63,770 nucleotides of DNA, taken from positions 1 to 63,770 of the forward strand of contig JAHFUZ010000023.1 of NCBI GenBank assembly GCA_023264815.1. Direction: 5' to 3'. How positions within the stretch are numbered: the first letter of the stretch is position 1; each line of letters starts with the position of its first letter. The notes beneath the pieces are model-generated. The model was not told the DNA's origin and ran no database searches. It was given only the letters and a program-made list of their open reading frames with translations. Both the position numbers and the translations under genes were made by a program. Source of the stretch: Arthrobacter sp. GTDB taxonomy: Bacteria; Actinomycetota; Actinomycetes; Actinomycetales; Micrococcaceae. Below are positions 40,085 through 51,019 of the stretch, one piece after another.

Positions 40085-42907
40085 TTAGCCGGTGTTGCGC
40101 AGGCCGGCTGCCACCCCGTTGACGGTGATCAGCATGGCACGCTGGAGGCTTTCGTCGATCTCGGCGTTGGTCATGCTGTCGTCCGGTGCCCCCTGGGCGG
40201 CACGGATGCGGCGGAGCAGCTCCACCTGCAGGTAGCTGATGGGGTCCAGGTACTGGTCGCGGATCTCGAGGGAGCGCTTCAGCGTGGGCTGCGCGTCCAG
40301 GAGCACGTTCTCGCCGGTGAGCTTCTGGACTTCGCTGACCGTCAGTTCATACTCCTCGCGGATGGTGCGGAAGAGATGGTGCAGCTGCTCCGGGACCAGG
40401 GTGGCCACGTAGTAGCCGGCGATGTCCAGGTCCGTCTTCGCCAGGGTCATTTCCACGTTGGAGAGCACTGACCGGAAGAAGTGCCACTGCTCCATCATCT
40501 CCACCAGCTGGGCCGAGTGGCCGGCCTCGCGGGCTGCCTTCAGGCCCGAGCCCACACCGAACCAGCCCGGTACGATCTGGCGCGACTGGGTCCAGCCGAA
40601 CACCCAGGGGATGGCGCGCAGGCCGCCGAGCCCGGCCCCTGAATCGGGGCGCTTGGACGGGCGGGAGCCGATGTTCAGCGAGCCGAGCTGCTCCACGGGG
40701 GTGGATGCAACAAAGTAGGCAGGCAGGTCCGGGTGGTCGATCAGCTGGCGGTAGCGGTCGAACGCGGCGTCGGAGATGACCTCCATCACGTGGCCGTAGC
40801 GTTCACGCTGGTCATCGGAGGTCCGGGGGTCCCGGTGCAGTGCTGAACCCTGGAGCACGGCTGCTAGCGAGAGCTCCAGGTTTTCGCGGGCAAGTTCAGG
40901 CAGCGAGTACTTGTCCGAGATGACCTCACCCTGTTCGGTGAACTTGATCTCGCCTTCCAGGACGCCGTTGGGCTGGGCCATGATGGCGTCGTAGGTGGGT
41001 CCGCCACCACGCCCCACGGAACCGCCGCGGCCATGGAAGAGCCGGACCCGGACACCGTGCTTGGCTGCAACGTCGCGCAGGTTGCGCTGGGTTTTGTGGA
41101 TCTCCCACTGGCTGGTCATCACACCGGATTCCTTGTTGGAGTCCGAGTAGCCCAGCATGATCTCCTGGACGTCACCGCGGAGCCTGACCAGGTCGCGGTA
41201 GGACGGGACGGAGAGCAGCTGGTCCACGATTTCCGCGGAGGCGCGCAACTCCTCCACGGTTTCCAGCAGCGGTGCGAAGCCGATTTTGGCGTACGGGGCT
41301 TCGCCGAAGAGGTTGATCAGGCCGGCCTCGCGGGCCAGGACCGCCGCGGCCAGGACGTCGTCCGCGCCGCGGGTCATGGAGATGATGTAGGTCTCGATGA
41401 CGTCCGGACCGTACGTGCGCAGGGCGCGGCGGATCTCACGGAAGACGTCGTACGTTCCGTCTGCCACGCCGTCGAGCTTAATGGGATGGCCGGACAGCGG
41501 GCGCCGGGAGGCCAGCTCGGACCCGAGCACCTCGAAGCGTTCGGTGCGGCTCAGTTCCGCATAGCGCAGGCCCGGGCCGCCGAGCCGGTCCATCAGCTGG
41601 CCAACGGCGTCGTGATGGTGGTCCGCGTGCTCACGGATGTCCAGGGTGGCCAGGTGCAGGCCGAACGAGGCAACGGCGCGGCGGACACGGGCCAGGGCAC
41701 CGTCGGCAACGAGCGACGCCGAGTGGTTGCGGAGCGAGAGTTCCAGCAGTTCCAGATCGGCCAGGAGTTCCCCGGTGGAACGGTAGTCGCGGCCGTGCTC
41801 GTGAGTGGAGTCCGCGGCCACCCGCTTGCCCGTATTGATGAGCTTGGCCTTGATGCAGGTGAGTTTGAGGCGGTATGGCTCCTGGGCGTTGAGCTCCAGG
41901 ACGCGCCGGTCCAGGCCCGGGAGCTTCTTCAGGTCAGCTTCGATCGAGTCCAGCAGGCCCTGGTCCGCGCCGGACAGCGCGGTGGAGTTGGACAGGATGG
42001 AGATCAGCTCGTCCATCATGGCGATGCTGATGCGGACCGCGTGCTGGTTCTGGATCTGCAGGATTTCCCGGGTGACCGCAGCCGTGACGTTGGGGTTGCC
42101 GTCACGGTCGCCACCGATCCAGGAACCGAACCGGACAGGCGCGTCCTGGGACGCAAGGCTCACCCCGTGCTCGCCGAGCAGTTCCGAGAAGTCCGAGAGG
42201 ATCTCCGGCATGGCGTCGGTCAGGATGCCGCCAAGGTAGTAGATGGCGTTGCGGGCCTCATCCACCGGGGTGGGGCGCACCTGGCGCAGCTCGTCGGTCT
42301 GCCACATCTGGTCGATGACCTCGGCCAGCTGGCGGTCCTGCCGGCGGCGCGCGGAGGTGCCTTCCTTCGTGGGCTGGGCCAGCACATCCGAGAGCTTGCG
42401 GATCTTATCCAGCACCGAACGGCGCGAGGCCTCGGTGGGGTGGGCGGTGAAGATGGGGCGGACGTCCAGCCCGTTAACCACTTCCTGGAGCCTGGCGGGC
42501 CCGGCCTGGGCAGCGATTTCGGCCACCGCCTTGGCCAGCCAGCCGTCCTTTTCCTCCCGGGTCCGCAGCGTGCGGACCCGGTGGACCTGCTCGGCAGCGT
42601 TGGCCAGGTGGAAGTAGAAAGCGAAGGCACGCACCAGGTCGGTGGCCTGCTCAATCGGCAGGGAGCCCAGCAGTTCGCGGACCTGCTCCACGACGTCGTG
42701 CGCGCTCCACGGGCCGGTGGCGTCTGCCCCGCCGCGGGCCGCTTCCTTGGATTCCTTGGTGAGCAGCCGGACCTGCTCCACGAGGTCCAGGAGCTCGGGG
42801 CCGTGCTGGCGGACCAGGGATTCGCCGAGCAGGGTGGACACACGCCGGACGTCTGCCCTCAGTTCTGAGGCGAGATCGGTTGTGGGATTCACTGCAGTGT
42901 TAGCCAT
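40085..42907 (-). CDS. ppc: Phosphoenolpyruvate carboxylase
   Basis: A 940-aa PEPC that makes oxaloacetate from PEP and bicarbonate to refill the TCA cycle. Signatures are [13 protein letters not shown] with the catalytic His, [33 protein letters not shown], and the C-terminal RNTG that closes the active site. The full family length is present. ATG 42907 (MANTAVNP) is chosen; an in-frame start 13 codons upstream lacks support. The gene stands alone. Confidence 0.97.
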   Translation of the reverse strand: MANTAVNPTTDLASELRADVRRVSTLLGESLVRQHGPELLDLVEQVRLLTKESKEAARGGADATGPWSAHDVVEQVRELLGSLPIEQATDLVRAFAFYFHLANAAEQVHRVRTLRTREEKDGWLAKAVAEIAAQAGPARLQEVVNGLDVRPIFTAHPTEASRRSVLDKIRKLSDVLAQPTKEGTSARRRQDRQLAEVIDQMWQTDELRQVRPTPVDEARNAIYYLGGILTDAMPEILSDFSELLGEHGVSLASQDAPVRFGSWIGGDRDGNPNVTAAVTREILQIQNQHAVRISIAMMDELISILSNSTALSGADQGLLDSIEADLKKLPGLDRRVLELNAQEPYRLKLTCIKAKLINTGKRVAADSTHEHGRDYRSTGELLADLELLELSLRNHSASLVADGALARVRRAVASFGLHLATLDIREHADHHHDAVGQLMDRLGGPGLRYAELSRTERFEVLGSELASRRPLSGHPIKLDGVADGTYDVFREIRRALRTYGPDVIETYIISMTRGADDVLAAAVLAREAGLINLFGEAPYAKIGFAPLLETVEELRASAEIVDQLLSVPSYRDLVRLRGDVQEIMLGYSDSNKESGVMTSQWEIHKTQRNLRDVAAKHGVRVRLFHGRGGSVGRGGGPTYDAIMAQPNGVLEGEIKFTEQGEVISDKYSLPELARENLELSLAAVLQGSALHRDPRTSDDQRERYGHVMEVISDAAFDRYRQLIDHPDLPAYFVASTPVEQLGSLNIGSRPSKRPDSGAGLGGLRAIPWVFGWTQSRQIVPGWFGVGSGLKAAREAGHSAQLVEMMEQWHFFRSVLSNVEMTLAKTDLDIAGYYVATLVPEQLHHLFRTIREEYELTVSEVQKLTGENVLLDAQPTLKRSLEIRDQYLDPISYLQVELLRRIRAAQGAPDDSMTNAEIDESLQRAMLITVNGVAAGLRNTG

Positions 42908-43057
42908 GGAAACTGTCTTTCGAGGGTTCGGACTTGGCTCGTACACTGCGCTGGATACTGTGAGCCGCGTTACTACCTATCGATGCTACCCGCACACCAT
43001 GGCGAAGACGGAATCCGTCTCAGATGATGTCCTTGCGGTTGACAGTGCCTGGCTTCG

Positions 43058-44260
43058 TCAAACGATCGCGGAGACGCCCGTGACGGCCCGGCCCACGATG
43101 AGTGTGTTGATCTCGTACGAGCCCTCGTAGGTGTAGATGGCCTCGGCGTCGGCGAAGATCTTGGCCATCCGGTAGTCGGTCACCATGCCGTTGCCGCCCA
43201 GGATGGACCGGCCAAGCGCCACCGTCTCGCGCATCCGGGCGCTGGTGCAGGACTTGGCGAGCGCCACCTGCGGCATGTCCGCCGCGCCGTCGTCCTGCAG
43301 CTGGGCCAGCCGCGCCATCATGCCCAGGCTGGCCACGGCGTTGCCCAACATGGTCACCAGCTGTTGCTGGATGAGCTGGAATTTCGCCAGCGGCCGGCCG
43401 AACTGGTGGCGTTCGACGGCGTACTGCCGGGCGACGTCGAACGCCGCCAGCTGCTGCCCCACGGCCTGCCAGGCCACCATGATCCGCGAGCCGCGCAGGA
43501 GGTGGTTGGTGTCCTCGAAACTGCTGATGCCGGCAAACCGGTCGGCCTCGGCAACCCGGACATCCTCAAACACAATGTCCGCGTTCTGCACGGTGCGCAG
43601 GGCGATCTTATTCTCGATCCGGCTCCTGCTGACACCGGGCAGCGAGGCGTCGACAATGAAGCCCCGCACTGTCCCCGGCGCGCAGTGCGGGTCCTCGTCC
43701 CGTGCCCACACCAGCATGTAGTCGCAGAACGTCCCGTTGCCGATCCAGCGCTTGGCGCCGTTGAGCACCCACGTGTCGCCGTCGTCGTCGGGCTCTCCGG
43801 TGCTGCTGGAGATCCGCCGGGCCCGCGTTTCCATTCCGCCCGCAACGTCCGAGCCGTGGCCGGGTTCGGTCAGGGCGAACGCCCCGGTGATGCGCAGGCT
43901 AGAGGCGTCGGCGAGCAGCCGGTCCTTCTGGCTGGCGGAGCCAAAGCCGTAGAGCGACTCAACGAACAGATCGTGGTGGACCAGGAAGAACGTGGCGATG
44001 GAGGTGTCCACGCGGGTCATTTCGGCGATGACCAGTCCGGCGAACAGGTTGCTGTAGCCGCGCTGGGCCGGCGTGCTCAGTTCCAGGGCCGCGAGCTTGG
44101 GCAGGAGGTGCGCCGGGAACTCGGCCCTGTTCCACCAGTCCGACGCGTAGGGGGCGATCTCCGCCGCCAGGAATTCGCGCAGCTCGGCCAGTTTGGCTTG
44201 CTCCTTGGAGCTGAGGAGCGATTCGAACGCGAAGAAGTCTGCGGTGGGGAGCCCGTTCAT
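43058..44260 (-). CDS. Acyl-CoA dehydrogenase
   Basis: A 400-aa FAD enzyme of the acyl-CoA dehydrogenase superfamily. Visible blocks are [14 protein letters not shown] (FAD/acyl binding), [20 protein letters not shown] and [20 protein letters not shown] with the end [18 protein letters not shown]; the catalytic Glu of the YEGS segment is present. The closest subfamily by eye is glutaryl-CoA-dehydrogenase-like. Its start overlaps the SDR gene by 4 bp, so both act in one fatty or branched acyl-CoA route. Confidence 0.88.
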   Translation of the reverse strand: MNGLPTADFFAFESLLSSKEQAKLAELREFLAAEIAPYASDWWNRAEFPAHLLPKLAALELSTPAQRGYSNLFAGLVIAEMTRVDTSIATFFLVHHDLFVESLYGFGSASQKDRLLADASSLRITGAFALTEPGHGSDVAGGMETRARRISSSTGEPDDDGDTWVLNGAKRWIGNGTFCDYMLVWARDEDPHCAPGTVRGFIVDASLPGVSRSRIENKIALRTVQNADIVFEDVRVAEADRFAGISSFEDTNHLLRGSRIMVAWQAVGQQLAAFDVARQYAVERHQFGRPLAKFQLIQQQLVTMLGNAVASLGMMARLAQLQDDGAADMPQVALAKSCTSARMRETVALGRSILGGNGMVTDYRMAKIFADAEAIYTYEGSYEINTLIVGRAVTGVSAIV

Positions 44261-45069
44261 TTCGGGCCCATCCGGATGGCGCCGTCCAGCCTGATGGTTT
44301 CGCCGTTGAGCATGGCATTGTCCACGATGTGGGCCACCAGGCTGGCGTATTCGGCGGGCCTGCCCAGGCGTGAGGGGTGCGGGACCTGGCGGCCCAGCGA
44401 ATCCTGTGCCTCCCGGGGAAGGGTGGCCATCATCGGTGTTTCAAAGATGCCCGGTGCGATGGTCACCACGCGCACCAGCGAGCGCGCCAGCTCGCGGGCC
44501 AGTGGCAGGGTCATCGCCGCCACCGCCCCCTTGGAAGCGGCGTAGGCCGGCTGGCCGATCTGGCCGTCAAACGCGGCCACGGATGCTGTGTTGACGATGA
44601 CGCCACGCTCAGGACCTCCCTGCTCAGTGAGGACCGGCTCGGTGGCCACCATGGCCGCTGCGGCCAGGCGGAGCACGTTGAAGGTGCCGATGAGGTTCAC
44701 CTGGATCACCCGGTTGAAGGTGTCCAGCGGGAGGATTCCGTCCCGGCCCAGCACCTTGCCGGGGGTGGCAATGCCCGCGCAGTTCACCACGATCCGGAGC
44801 GGGCCGAGGCCTGCGGCGGTGTCGACGGCGGCCTGGACCTCAGCCTCGTTGGTGACGTCTGCGGGCGCGAAGACAGCCCGTGGGCCAGCTTCGGTGGCCC
44901 CGGCATTAAGGTGCCCCGCATTAAGGTCCGCGGCAAAAGCCGCGCCGGCAGAGGACGGCAGGTCGATCAGCACCACCGAGGCGCCGGCGTCGAACAGGCG
45001 CCTGGCTGTTGCGGCACCCAAGCCGGATGCCCCGCCGGTAATCAGCGCCACCGTACCCTTGACGTCCAT
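44257..45069 (-). CDS. SDR-family 3-hydroxyacyl-CoA dehydrogenase
   Basis: A 270-aa short-chain dehydrogenase. The NAD motif is TGGASGLG, with NCAG and the catalytic Ser/YAASKG (YxxxK). The length and the segment [20 protein letters not shown] match the type II 3-hydroxyacyl-CoA dehydrogenase (HSD17B10-like) group. ATG 45069 has AAGGAGGATGT. It precedes the acyl-CoA dehydrogenase in one operon. Confidence 0.87.
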   Translation of the reverse strand: MDVKGTVALITGGASGLGAATARRLFDAGASVVLIDLPSSAGAAFAADLNAGHLNAGATEAGPRAVFAPADVTNEAEVQAAVDTAAGLGPLRIVVNCAGIATPGKVLGRDGILPLDTFNRVIQVNLIGTFNVLRLAAAAMVATEPVLTEQGGPERGVIVNTASVAAFDGQIGQPAYAASKGAVAAMTLPLARELARSLVRVVTIAPGIFETPMMATLPREAQDSLGRQVPHPSRLGRPAEYASLVAHIVDNAMLNGETIRLDGAIRMGPK

Positions 45070-45169
45070 ACATCCTCCTTGATGCGGCCCCGCAAACATG
45101 GCAGCGCGGAGCATTAGTTAGTGAATGTTAACTGAAATTCCGGCGGCCCGCACGCGCTAGGCTACTGGC

Positions 45170-46348
45170 ATGACCATGCCGGATGCCAAACCCATCGCCT
45201 GGCAGTCCCGGGCGAATGACGCCGCGCGTTCGGTGACGCGGCGCTTCGGCCGCCGGCTGCTGTTCCTGCCCGGAACCCACCTGGGGGCGGTGCGGTGGCC
45301 GTCGGCCCCGGTTCAGAACCTGGCCCGCCCCTGGCATTACTGGTGGCAGGCCCATTACGTGGACTGCCTGGTGGATGCCGGGCTCCGCGAACTGGGCAAC
45401 GGAGCCACCCCGGCGGCCAGGTTCAACGGTCCCGCCCATCCCAGTGCAGGCAAGCTGGCGTCCAGGCTCATCACAGGCATCAGGCTGCGCAACGCCTTCA
45501 CGTTCGTTAATAACTACTACGACGACATGGCCTGGCTGGCGCTGGCCAGCCACCGGCTGCAGAATCTGGCAGAGCAGACGCGGAAACCGGGCCGCCGGCG
45601 CAATGCCCGTGTCCATAAGACCCTGATCCTGCAGTTCGATTCCGCCTCCACGGACGATCTGGGCGGCGGAACCTTCTGGAGCAAGCAGAGGGACTTTAAA
45701 AACACCCCCGCCACCGCCCCTGTGGCGCTCTACTACGCCCGGACCGGCCAGCGGGAGAAGGCGCAGCGCCTGGTGGACTGGCTCAATTCCGTGCTCTTCG
45801 ACCGGGAGCAGGGCCTCTATGTTGATGGCGCGCGGCCCAGCCCGGCCGGTGACATCCTGGTGGAGAACACTATCTACACCTACAACCAGGGACCTGTCCT
45901 GGGCGCCTTGCTGGAGCTCGGCGGTGAGGCCAATCTTGCCCGGGCTGCCACCGTCATCGGAGCCGTGGACAAGCACCTGACGGTACCCGCACACACCCTG
46001 GTGCCGGGGAGCTCCCCGGACGCCCGCACGAGCATCCTCCGCTGCGACGGAACAGGCGACGGCGGGCTCTTCACGGGGATCCTCTGCCGCTACCTGGCAC
46101 TGGCAGCACGCGACACCAGGCTCCCCAACGCGGCCCGGACCACGGCCGCGGAGCTCGTCACCGCCACCGCGGAAGCCTTCTGGGTGGGCCGGCGCACCGG
46201 GGGCGACCCCACCTTCTCTGTGCACGCAGCACAGCCCGCGGATACCACCTATCCGCCGGGAACCGTCGTCGAGCTTTCCACCCAGCTGCAGGCCTGGATG
46301 GCACTGGAGGCCGCAGCGTCCCTCCACCCGGGGCCAGCGGCGAATTAG
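45170..46348 (+). CDS. Glycoside hydrolase family 76 protein
   Basis: A 392-aa (alpha/alpha)6-barrel protein of GH76, whose members are endo-alpha-1,6-mannanases. The catalytic pair is the double Asp in NNYYDDMAWLALA, and YTYNQGPVLGALLEL is a further family mark. There is no signal peptide, so this copy acts inside the cell or on its own metabolites. It is divergent from the SDR operon and upstream of the iron importer. Confidence 0.85.
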   Translation: MTMPDAKPIAWQSRANDAARSVTRRFGRRLLFLPGTHLGAVRWPSAPVQNLARPWHYWWQAHYVDCLVDAGLRELGNGATPAARFNGPAHPSAGKLASRLITGIRLRNAFTFVNNYYDDMAWLALASHRLQNLAEQTRKPGRRRNARVHKTLILQFDSASTDDLGGGTFWSKQRDFKNTPATAPVALYYARTGQREKAQRLVDWLNSVLFDREQGLYVDGARPSPAGDILVENTIYTYNQGPVLGALLELGGEANLARAATVIGAVDKHLTVPAHTLVPGSSPDARTSILRCDGTGDGGLFTGILCRYLALAARDTRLPNAARTTAAELVTATAEAFWVGRRTGGDPTFSVHAAQPADTTYPPGTVVELSTQLQAWMALEAAASLHPGPAAN

Positions 46349-46374
46349 GTCACGCAACAGTTCCGTAATTGTTG

Positions 46375-46390
46375 TGATCCTGATCACTTA
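46375..46390. promoter_or_regulatory. CRP/GlxR-like site
   Basis: TGTGATCCTGATCACT fits TGTGA-N6-TCACA with one mismatch and is almost palindromic. It lies 22 bp upstream of the iron box in front of the Fbp operon. Occupancy by a cAMP-dependent GlxR-type regulator is inference. Confidence 0.45.
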
Positions 46391-46411
46391 ATGCCCTTGG
46401 CGCTTGGCGTC

Positions 46412-46430
46412 TTAGGTTTGGCTAACCTAC
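46412..46430. promoter_or_regulatory. DtxR/IdeR iron box upstream of fbpA
   Basis: TTAGGTTTGGCTAACCTAC matches the 19-bp palindromic iron-box consensus of DtxR/IdeR repressors at nearly every position. It lies about 80 bp before the start of the ferric-binding protein gene. Iron-loaded IdeR would repress the operon. Confidence 0.85.
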
Positions 46431-46511
46431 AGTTTCTCGAGTGAGCCACCCCTTACCCAGGCTCGCCAGGTCCTCCGGGTCCACACACTTTTCCCCAGAA
46501 AGCAGCCTTCA

Positions 46512-47570
46512 ATGAAGATCCGCAACAGCGCCCTGGCCGGCATCGCGCTCGCCGCCACCGCAGCACTCGGACTGACCGCCTGCGGCGGCTCCTCCACCCC
46601 CGCCGCCACCGGCTCCGCGCCCGCCTCTGGAGCAGCATCCTCGGGCGAGATCACGGTGTACAACGCCCAGCACGAAAGCCTGACCAAGGAATGGATCGAC
46701 GCCTTCACGGCTGAGACCGGCGTGAAGGTAACCATGCGCCAGGGGTCGGACACCGAACTGTCCAACCAGATCGTCCAGGAAGGCGCAGCCTCGCCGGCCG
46801 ACGTGTTCCTCACCGAAAACTCCCCCGCAATGGCTCAGGTGGAGAACGCGGGCCTGTTCGCCGACGTGGACAAGGCCACCATCGACCAGGTGCCGGCCGA
46901 GTTCCGCCCGTCCACGAACAAATGGACCGGCATCGCCGCCCGCTCCACGGTCCTGGTCTACGACAAGGCCAAGCTGACCGAGGCCCAGCTGCCGAAGTCC
47001 ATGGTGGACCTGGCCAACGCGGAGTGGAAGGGCAAGTGGGCAGCCTCGCCGTCCGGCGCCGACTTCCAGGCCATCGTGGCTGCGCTCCTGGAACTCAAGG
47101 GTGAAGCCGCCACGGAGGAATGGCTCAAGGGCATGAAGGAGAATTTCAAGGCCTACAAGGGCAACAGCACCGCCATGAAGGCAGTCAACGCCGGCGAAAT
47201 CGATGCCGCGCTGATCTACCACTACTACTACTACGGTGACCAGGCCAAGACCGGCGAGAACTCCAAGAACGTCACGCCGTACTACTTCAAGAACCAGGAC
47301 CCGGGCGCGTTCGTTTCGGTGTCCGGCGGCGGTGTGCTGAAGACGGCCAAGAACGCTGCGGCCGCCCAGGCCTTCCTGAAGTTCATTACCGGCAAGAAGG
47401 GCCAGGAAGTGCTCAAGAACGGCACGTCCTTCGAGTACGCCATCGCCTCCAATGTTGCGGCCAACGACAAGCTGGTTCCCATCAAGGACCTGCAGGCTCC
47501 CACGGTGGACCCGGCCAAGCTCAACTCCGCCAAGGTCACCGAGCTGATGACCAAGGCAGGACTCCTGTAA
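46512..47570 (+). CDS. fbpA: Ferric-iron ABC importer binding lipoprotein
   Basis: A 352-aa binding protein with lipobox LGLTACGG. The mature protein starts EITVYNAQHESLTKEWIDAF, typical of FbpA/FutA. The tyrosine run HYYYYG (about residues 240-245) supplies the paired tyrosines that hold Fe3+. The iron box upstream and the permease and ATPase downstream confirm the role. Confidence 0.93.
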   Translation: MKIRNSALAGIALAATAALGLTACGGSSTPAATGSAPASGAASSGEITVYNAQHESLTKEWIDAFTAETGVKVTMRQGSDTELSNQIVQEGAASPADVFLTENSPAMAQVENAGLFADVDKATIDQVPAEFRPSTNKWTGIAARSTVLVYDKAKLTEAQLPKSMVDLANAEWKGKWAASPSGADFQAIVAALLELKGEAATEEWLKGMKENFKAYKGNSTAMKAVNAGEIDAALIYHYYYYGDQAKTGENSKNVTPYYFKNQDPGAFVSVSGGGVLKTAKNAAAAQAFLKFITGKKGQEVLKNGTSFEYAIASNVAANDKLVPIKDLQAPTVDPAKLNSAKVTELMTKAGLL

Positions 47571-47574
47571 TTCC

Positions 47575-49167
47575 GTGACCTCTGATATATCGGCTCCCCC
47601 TGCTGCGGGGAGCACGACGACGGCGGGCCGGGGCAAGCGCCCCCGCCCGCCTTTCGGCGTTTCCACCGTGTCCATCCTGGCCGTCCTGATCGCACTGTTC
47701 TCGCTGGTCCCCCTGGGGTACGTCGTCTACATGACGGCCGCAACCGGGTGGGACACCGCCGTCGCACTGATTTTCCGCCCGCGCGTCGGCGAGCTGCTGC
47801 TGAACACCATCCTGCTGATGGTCATCACCGTCCCGCTCAGCATCTTCCTCGGTGTGGGAGGCGCCTGGCTGGTGGAACGGACCCGGCTGCGCGGCCGAAA
47901 GATCTGGGCAGTGCTGCTGGCGGCTCCGCTGGCCATTCCCGCGTTCGTCAACAGCTACGCCTGGGTGTCCGCCGTTCCGTCCCTGGAGGGGCTGGGCTCG
48001 GGCGTCCTGATCGCCACGCTCTCCTATTTCCCGCTGGTGTACATTCCCGCGGCAGCAACGCTCAGCCGGCTTGACCCGGCCATCGAACAGTCTGCAGCGG
48101 CCCTGGGGCTCGGCAACTGGCGGGTGTTCTTCCGCGTGGTGCTGCCCCAGCTGCGCATTGCCATGACCGGCGGCGCACTCCTGGTGGCCCTGCACCTGCT
48201 GGCCGAATATGGAGCGTTCGCGATGATCCGCTTCGACACCTTCACCACGGCGATCATGGTCCAGTACCAGTCCACGTTCAACGGCACGGCAGGCAACATG
48301 CTGGCCAGCGTGCTGGTTTTTTTCTGCCTGATCCTGCTGGTAATGGAGGTCCGCGGCCGCGGCACGGCCCGCTATGCCCGGATCGGCTCCGGAGCCCAGG
48401 CCAAGCCCCTGTGCCTGCCCCTGCACGCCTACCAGATCCCGGCCCAGCTTGCCCTGCTCACGCTGACGGCGCTGGCATTCGGCCTTCCGCTCTTCCTGGT
48501 CCTGCGGTGGGTTACTGCGGGGGGTGCGGCGATCTGGACGGCCGACGAGTTCGTCCCCGCCCTGCTGACTACCCTGGGCTACGGCCTGGCCGGAGCCGTG
48601 GTGACCACCGTCGTCGCGTTCCCCATGGCCTTCCTGGCGGTCCGGCACCCCAGCTGGTTCAGCAAATCCCTGGAACTCGCCAACTACATCACCAGCTCCC
48701 TGCCCGGCATTGTGGTGGGACTCGCCTTTGTAACGGTGAGCATCCGAGTGGTCCCATCCATGTATCAGACCGCCGGCGTGCTGGTGGCCGCCTATGTCCT
48801 GTTGTTCCTGCCGCGGGCCCTGGTCAATCTGCGCGCCGGCCTGGCCCAGGCCCCGAAGGAACTCGACGAAGCCGCCCGGGCGTTGGGCAAACCGCCGTTG
48901 GTCGCCTTCATCCGGGTGACACTGCGGCTGACGGCCCCTGCCGCGGCAGGGGGTGCCGCCCTGGTGTTCCTGGCCATCGCCAACGAACTGACGGCCACGC
49001 TCCTGCTTTCCCCCAACGGAACCCGGACGCTTGCCACCGAATTCTGGAGCAAGAGCAGCGAGATCGACTACGCCGGCGCGGCGCCGTACGCCCTGCTGAT
49101 GATCCTGCTCTCCGCCCCCATGACCTATCTCCTCTTCCAGCAGTCCAAGAAAGTGGCCGGACAGTGA
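47575..49167 (+). CDS. fbpB: Ferric-iron ABC importer permease (fused)
   Basis: A 530-aa permease with two six-span halves and two EAA loops (EQSAAALGLGNWRVFFRVVL and DEAARALGKPPLVAFIRVTL). GTG start 4 bp after the fbpA stop. It moves the iron released by FbpA across the membrane with FbpC. Its stop overlaps the ATPase start by 4 bp. Confidence 0.92.
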   Translation: MTSDISAPPAAGSTTTAGRGKRPRPPFGVSTVSILAVLIALFSLVPLGYVVYMTAATGWDTAVALIFRPRVGELLLNTILLMVITVPLSIFLGVGGAWLVERTRLRGRKIWAVLLAAPLAIPAFVNSYAWVSAVPSLEGLGSGVLIATLSYFPLVYIPAAATLSRLDPAIEQSAAALGLGNWRVFFRVVLPQLRIAMTGGALLVALHLLAEYGAFAMIRFDTFTTAIMVQYQSTFNGTAGNMLASVLVFFCLILLVMEVRGRGTARYARIGSGAQAKPLCLPLHAYQIPAQLALLTLTALAFGLPLFLVLRWVTAGGAAIWTADEFVPALLTTLGYGLAGAVVTTVVAFPMAFLAVRHPSWFSKSLELANYITSSLPGIVVGLAFVTVSIRVVPSMYQTAGVLVAAYVLLFLPRALVNLRAGLAQAPKELDEAARALGKPPLVAFIRVTLRLTAPAAAGGAALVFLAIANELTATLLLSPNGTRTLATEFWSKSSEIDYAGAAPYALLMILLSAPMTYLLFQQSKKVAGQ

Positions 49168-50336
49168 CCGATTCCTACATTTCGAACGAGGCCCCCTCGA
49201 GGCTTCCGGAACCGCGGATCGCCCCGTCCGTGGAGCCCTCCACCAACAGCCACCTGCAGATCGTCGATGTCACGAAGAACTTCGGGTCCCAGGCAGTCCT
49301 CAAGGGCGTGAACCTGTCCGTGGCCAAGGGCGGCACCACCGCCATTGTGGGGCCGTCAGGGTCAGGCAAAACCACGCTGCTGCGGCTCATCGCGGGCTTT
49401 GAACACCCGGACACCGGCAGCATCTCGCTGAACGGTAAGAAGGTGGCCGGCGACGGCGTCTGGCTGCCCGCCCATAAACGCCATGTGGGGTACGTGGCCC
49501 AGGACGGTGCCCTCTTCCCCCACCTCACGGTGGGCCAGAACGTCGCCTTCGGCCTGCACGCGTCAAAGCTGGCCGGCGGCCGCCATGCTGTGGCCGGCCG
49601 GATCAGCGAACTGCTGGAGATGGTCTCGCTGGTGCCCGCCATGGCCAAACGGCGCCCGCACCAGCTCTCCGGCGGCCAGCAGCAGCGGGTGGCCCTGGCC
49701 CGGGCGTTGGCCCGGGAGCCTGAACTGATGCTGTTGGACGAACCGTTCTCCGCCCTGGACGCAGGCCTGCGGGTGGCAACCCGGCGGGCCGTGGCCAAGG
49801 TCCTGGCGGCCGCCGGGGTCACCACCATCCTGGTCACCCACGACCAGGCAGAGGCGCTGTCCTTCGCCGACCAGGTGGCTGTGATGCGCGGCGGCAAGCT
49901 CGCCCAGATCGGGAACCCGTTCGTGGTCTACACCCGCCCCGCCGACCGCGCCACGGCCGAGTTCCTGGGCGACGCCGTTATCCTCGACGCCTGGATGGAA
50001 GGCTCGCTGGCCACGTGCTCGCTGGGCGCCATCCCCGTGCGCCGGCCCCCGGCCCAGGGACGGGTGCAGGTGATGCTGCGGCCCGAACAGATCCGTATCG
50101 CCGAGGACGGCCCTATCCGCGGCGTGGTGGTGGACACCGACTACTTCGGCCCCGAAACCACCGTCCGGCTCAAACTGGCGGTGCCCCCGGAACTGGCCGG
50201 CGGCAGCGACCACCGCTATCCCGGCGGCGGCGAGGTCATCACCATCCGCCACTGGAATGCCTCGATTGCCCGCCCCGGCATGGAGCTCTGCCTGCGGGTG
50301 GTGGGCGAAGCGGTGGCCTTCCCCGTGGACGACTGA
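49164..50336 (+). CDS. fbpC: Ferric-iron ABC importer ATPase
   Basis: A 390-aa ATPase with Walker A GPSGSGKTT, Q-loop VAQDGALFP, signature LSGGQQQR, Walker B LMLLDEPFSALD and VTHDQAEA. An N-terminal extension of about 30 residues (TDSYISNEAPSRLPEP...) precedes the domain. The C-terminal regulatory part is shortened. The GTG at 49164 overlaps the fbpB stop (GTGA); the open frame upstream belongs to an overlap with fbpB and is not used. Confidence 0.92.
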   Translation: MTDSYISNEAPSRLPEPRIAPSVEPSTNSHLQIVDVTKNFGSQAVLKGVNLSVAKGGTTAIVGPSGSGKTTLLRLIAGFEHPDTGSISLNGKKVAGDGVWLPAHKRHVGYVAQDGALFPHLTVGQNVAFGLHASKLAGGRHAVAGRISELLEMVSLVPAMAKRRPHQLSGGQQQRVALARALAREPELMLLDEPFSALDAGLRVATRRAVAKVLAAAGVTTILVTHDQAEALSFADQVAVMRGGKLAQIGNPFVVYTRPADRATAEFLGDAVILDAWMEGSLATCSLGAIPVRRPPAQGRVQVMLRPEQIRIAEDGPIRGVVVDTDYFGPETTVRLKLAVPPELAGGSDHRYPGGGEVITIRHWNASIARPGMELCLRVVGEAVAFPVDD

Positions 50337-50342
50337 ACCCAC

Positions 50343-50936
50343 CTAGGCGGGCTTCCGTTTCTGCGGATACAGTGTCTCGCCCCGGGCCAGCATGTCCACA
50401 TATGACGCGATCCGCGCCTTCCGCGTCTCCGGGCGCTTGGCCGAGTTCGTCCGGTAGATCATGGCGTAACGGTTAACCGACGTCAGCACGTCGAACATTG
50501 CCTGGGCTGCGGGGACAGCGGCAATGGCCTCGGCCAGATCGGGCGGAACCACGGCCGTTGCCTGCCCGCCGTAGGCTATCTCCCAGCGGCCATCGGCCTT
50601 GGCGCTGTCCACGGCGGCCCGGCCCGCGTCGGTCATCCTGCCGGCCTCTTCCAGCCGGGCAACATGACTCACATTCCGCGCGGACCAGGGACTCTTGCGG
50701 GTCCGGCGGGTCATGCGCTGGCTGTAGGTCTCTGCGTCGCGCTTGATGACCTGGCCGTCGATCCATCCGAAGCAGAGCGCTTCATCGAGCGCGGCGTCGT
50801 AATCCAGTTCAGTCACGTTGCCGCCCTTCTTGTGGAGGACAAGCCACACGCCCGGGCTTTCCGCATGGTGCTCCTGCAGCCAGGCCCGCCACTCGGCAGC
50901 GTCCTTAACCAGCAGTTCCTCAAGTTCGATGGCCAT
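50343..50936 (-). CDS. YdeI/OmpD-associated family protein
   Basis: A 197-aa protein of the YdeI family: EWRAWLQEHHAESPGVWLVL, YDAALDEALCFGWIDGQVIK, RTRKSPWSARNVSHV and a C-terminal RKARIASYVDMLARGETLYP. Members are small soluble proteins linked to stress or bacteriocin tolerance without a defined reaction. ATG 50936 (MAIELEEL) gives the family start. Confidence 0.8.
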   Translation of the reverse strand: MAIELEELLVKDAAEWRAWLQEHHAESPGVWLVLHKKGGNVTELDYDAALDEALCFGWIDGQVIKRDAETYSQRMTRRTRKSPWSARNVSHVARLEEAGRMTDAGRAAVDSAKADGRWEIAYGGQATAVVPPDLAEAIAAVPAAQAMFDVLTSVNRYAMIYRTNSAKRPETRKARIASYVDMLARGETLYPQKRKPA

Positions 50937-51019
50937 GGGCCTATTCTGCACGGTGCCGGCGTGTTCGCGAGGTGGCATGATGGCGGTATCTTCGCTGTCC
51001 CGGATTCGAGGAGGAACCC

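Noticed and set aside
41033..42868. Plus-strand frame of 611 codons
   Set aside because: It is antisense to ppc, which is intact and unmistakable.
46512..47570. Spermidine or thiamine importer as role of the 46512-50336 operon
   Set aside because: The iron box upstream and the tyrosine run in the binding protein favour ferric iron.
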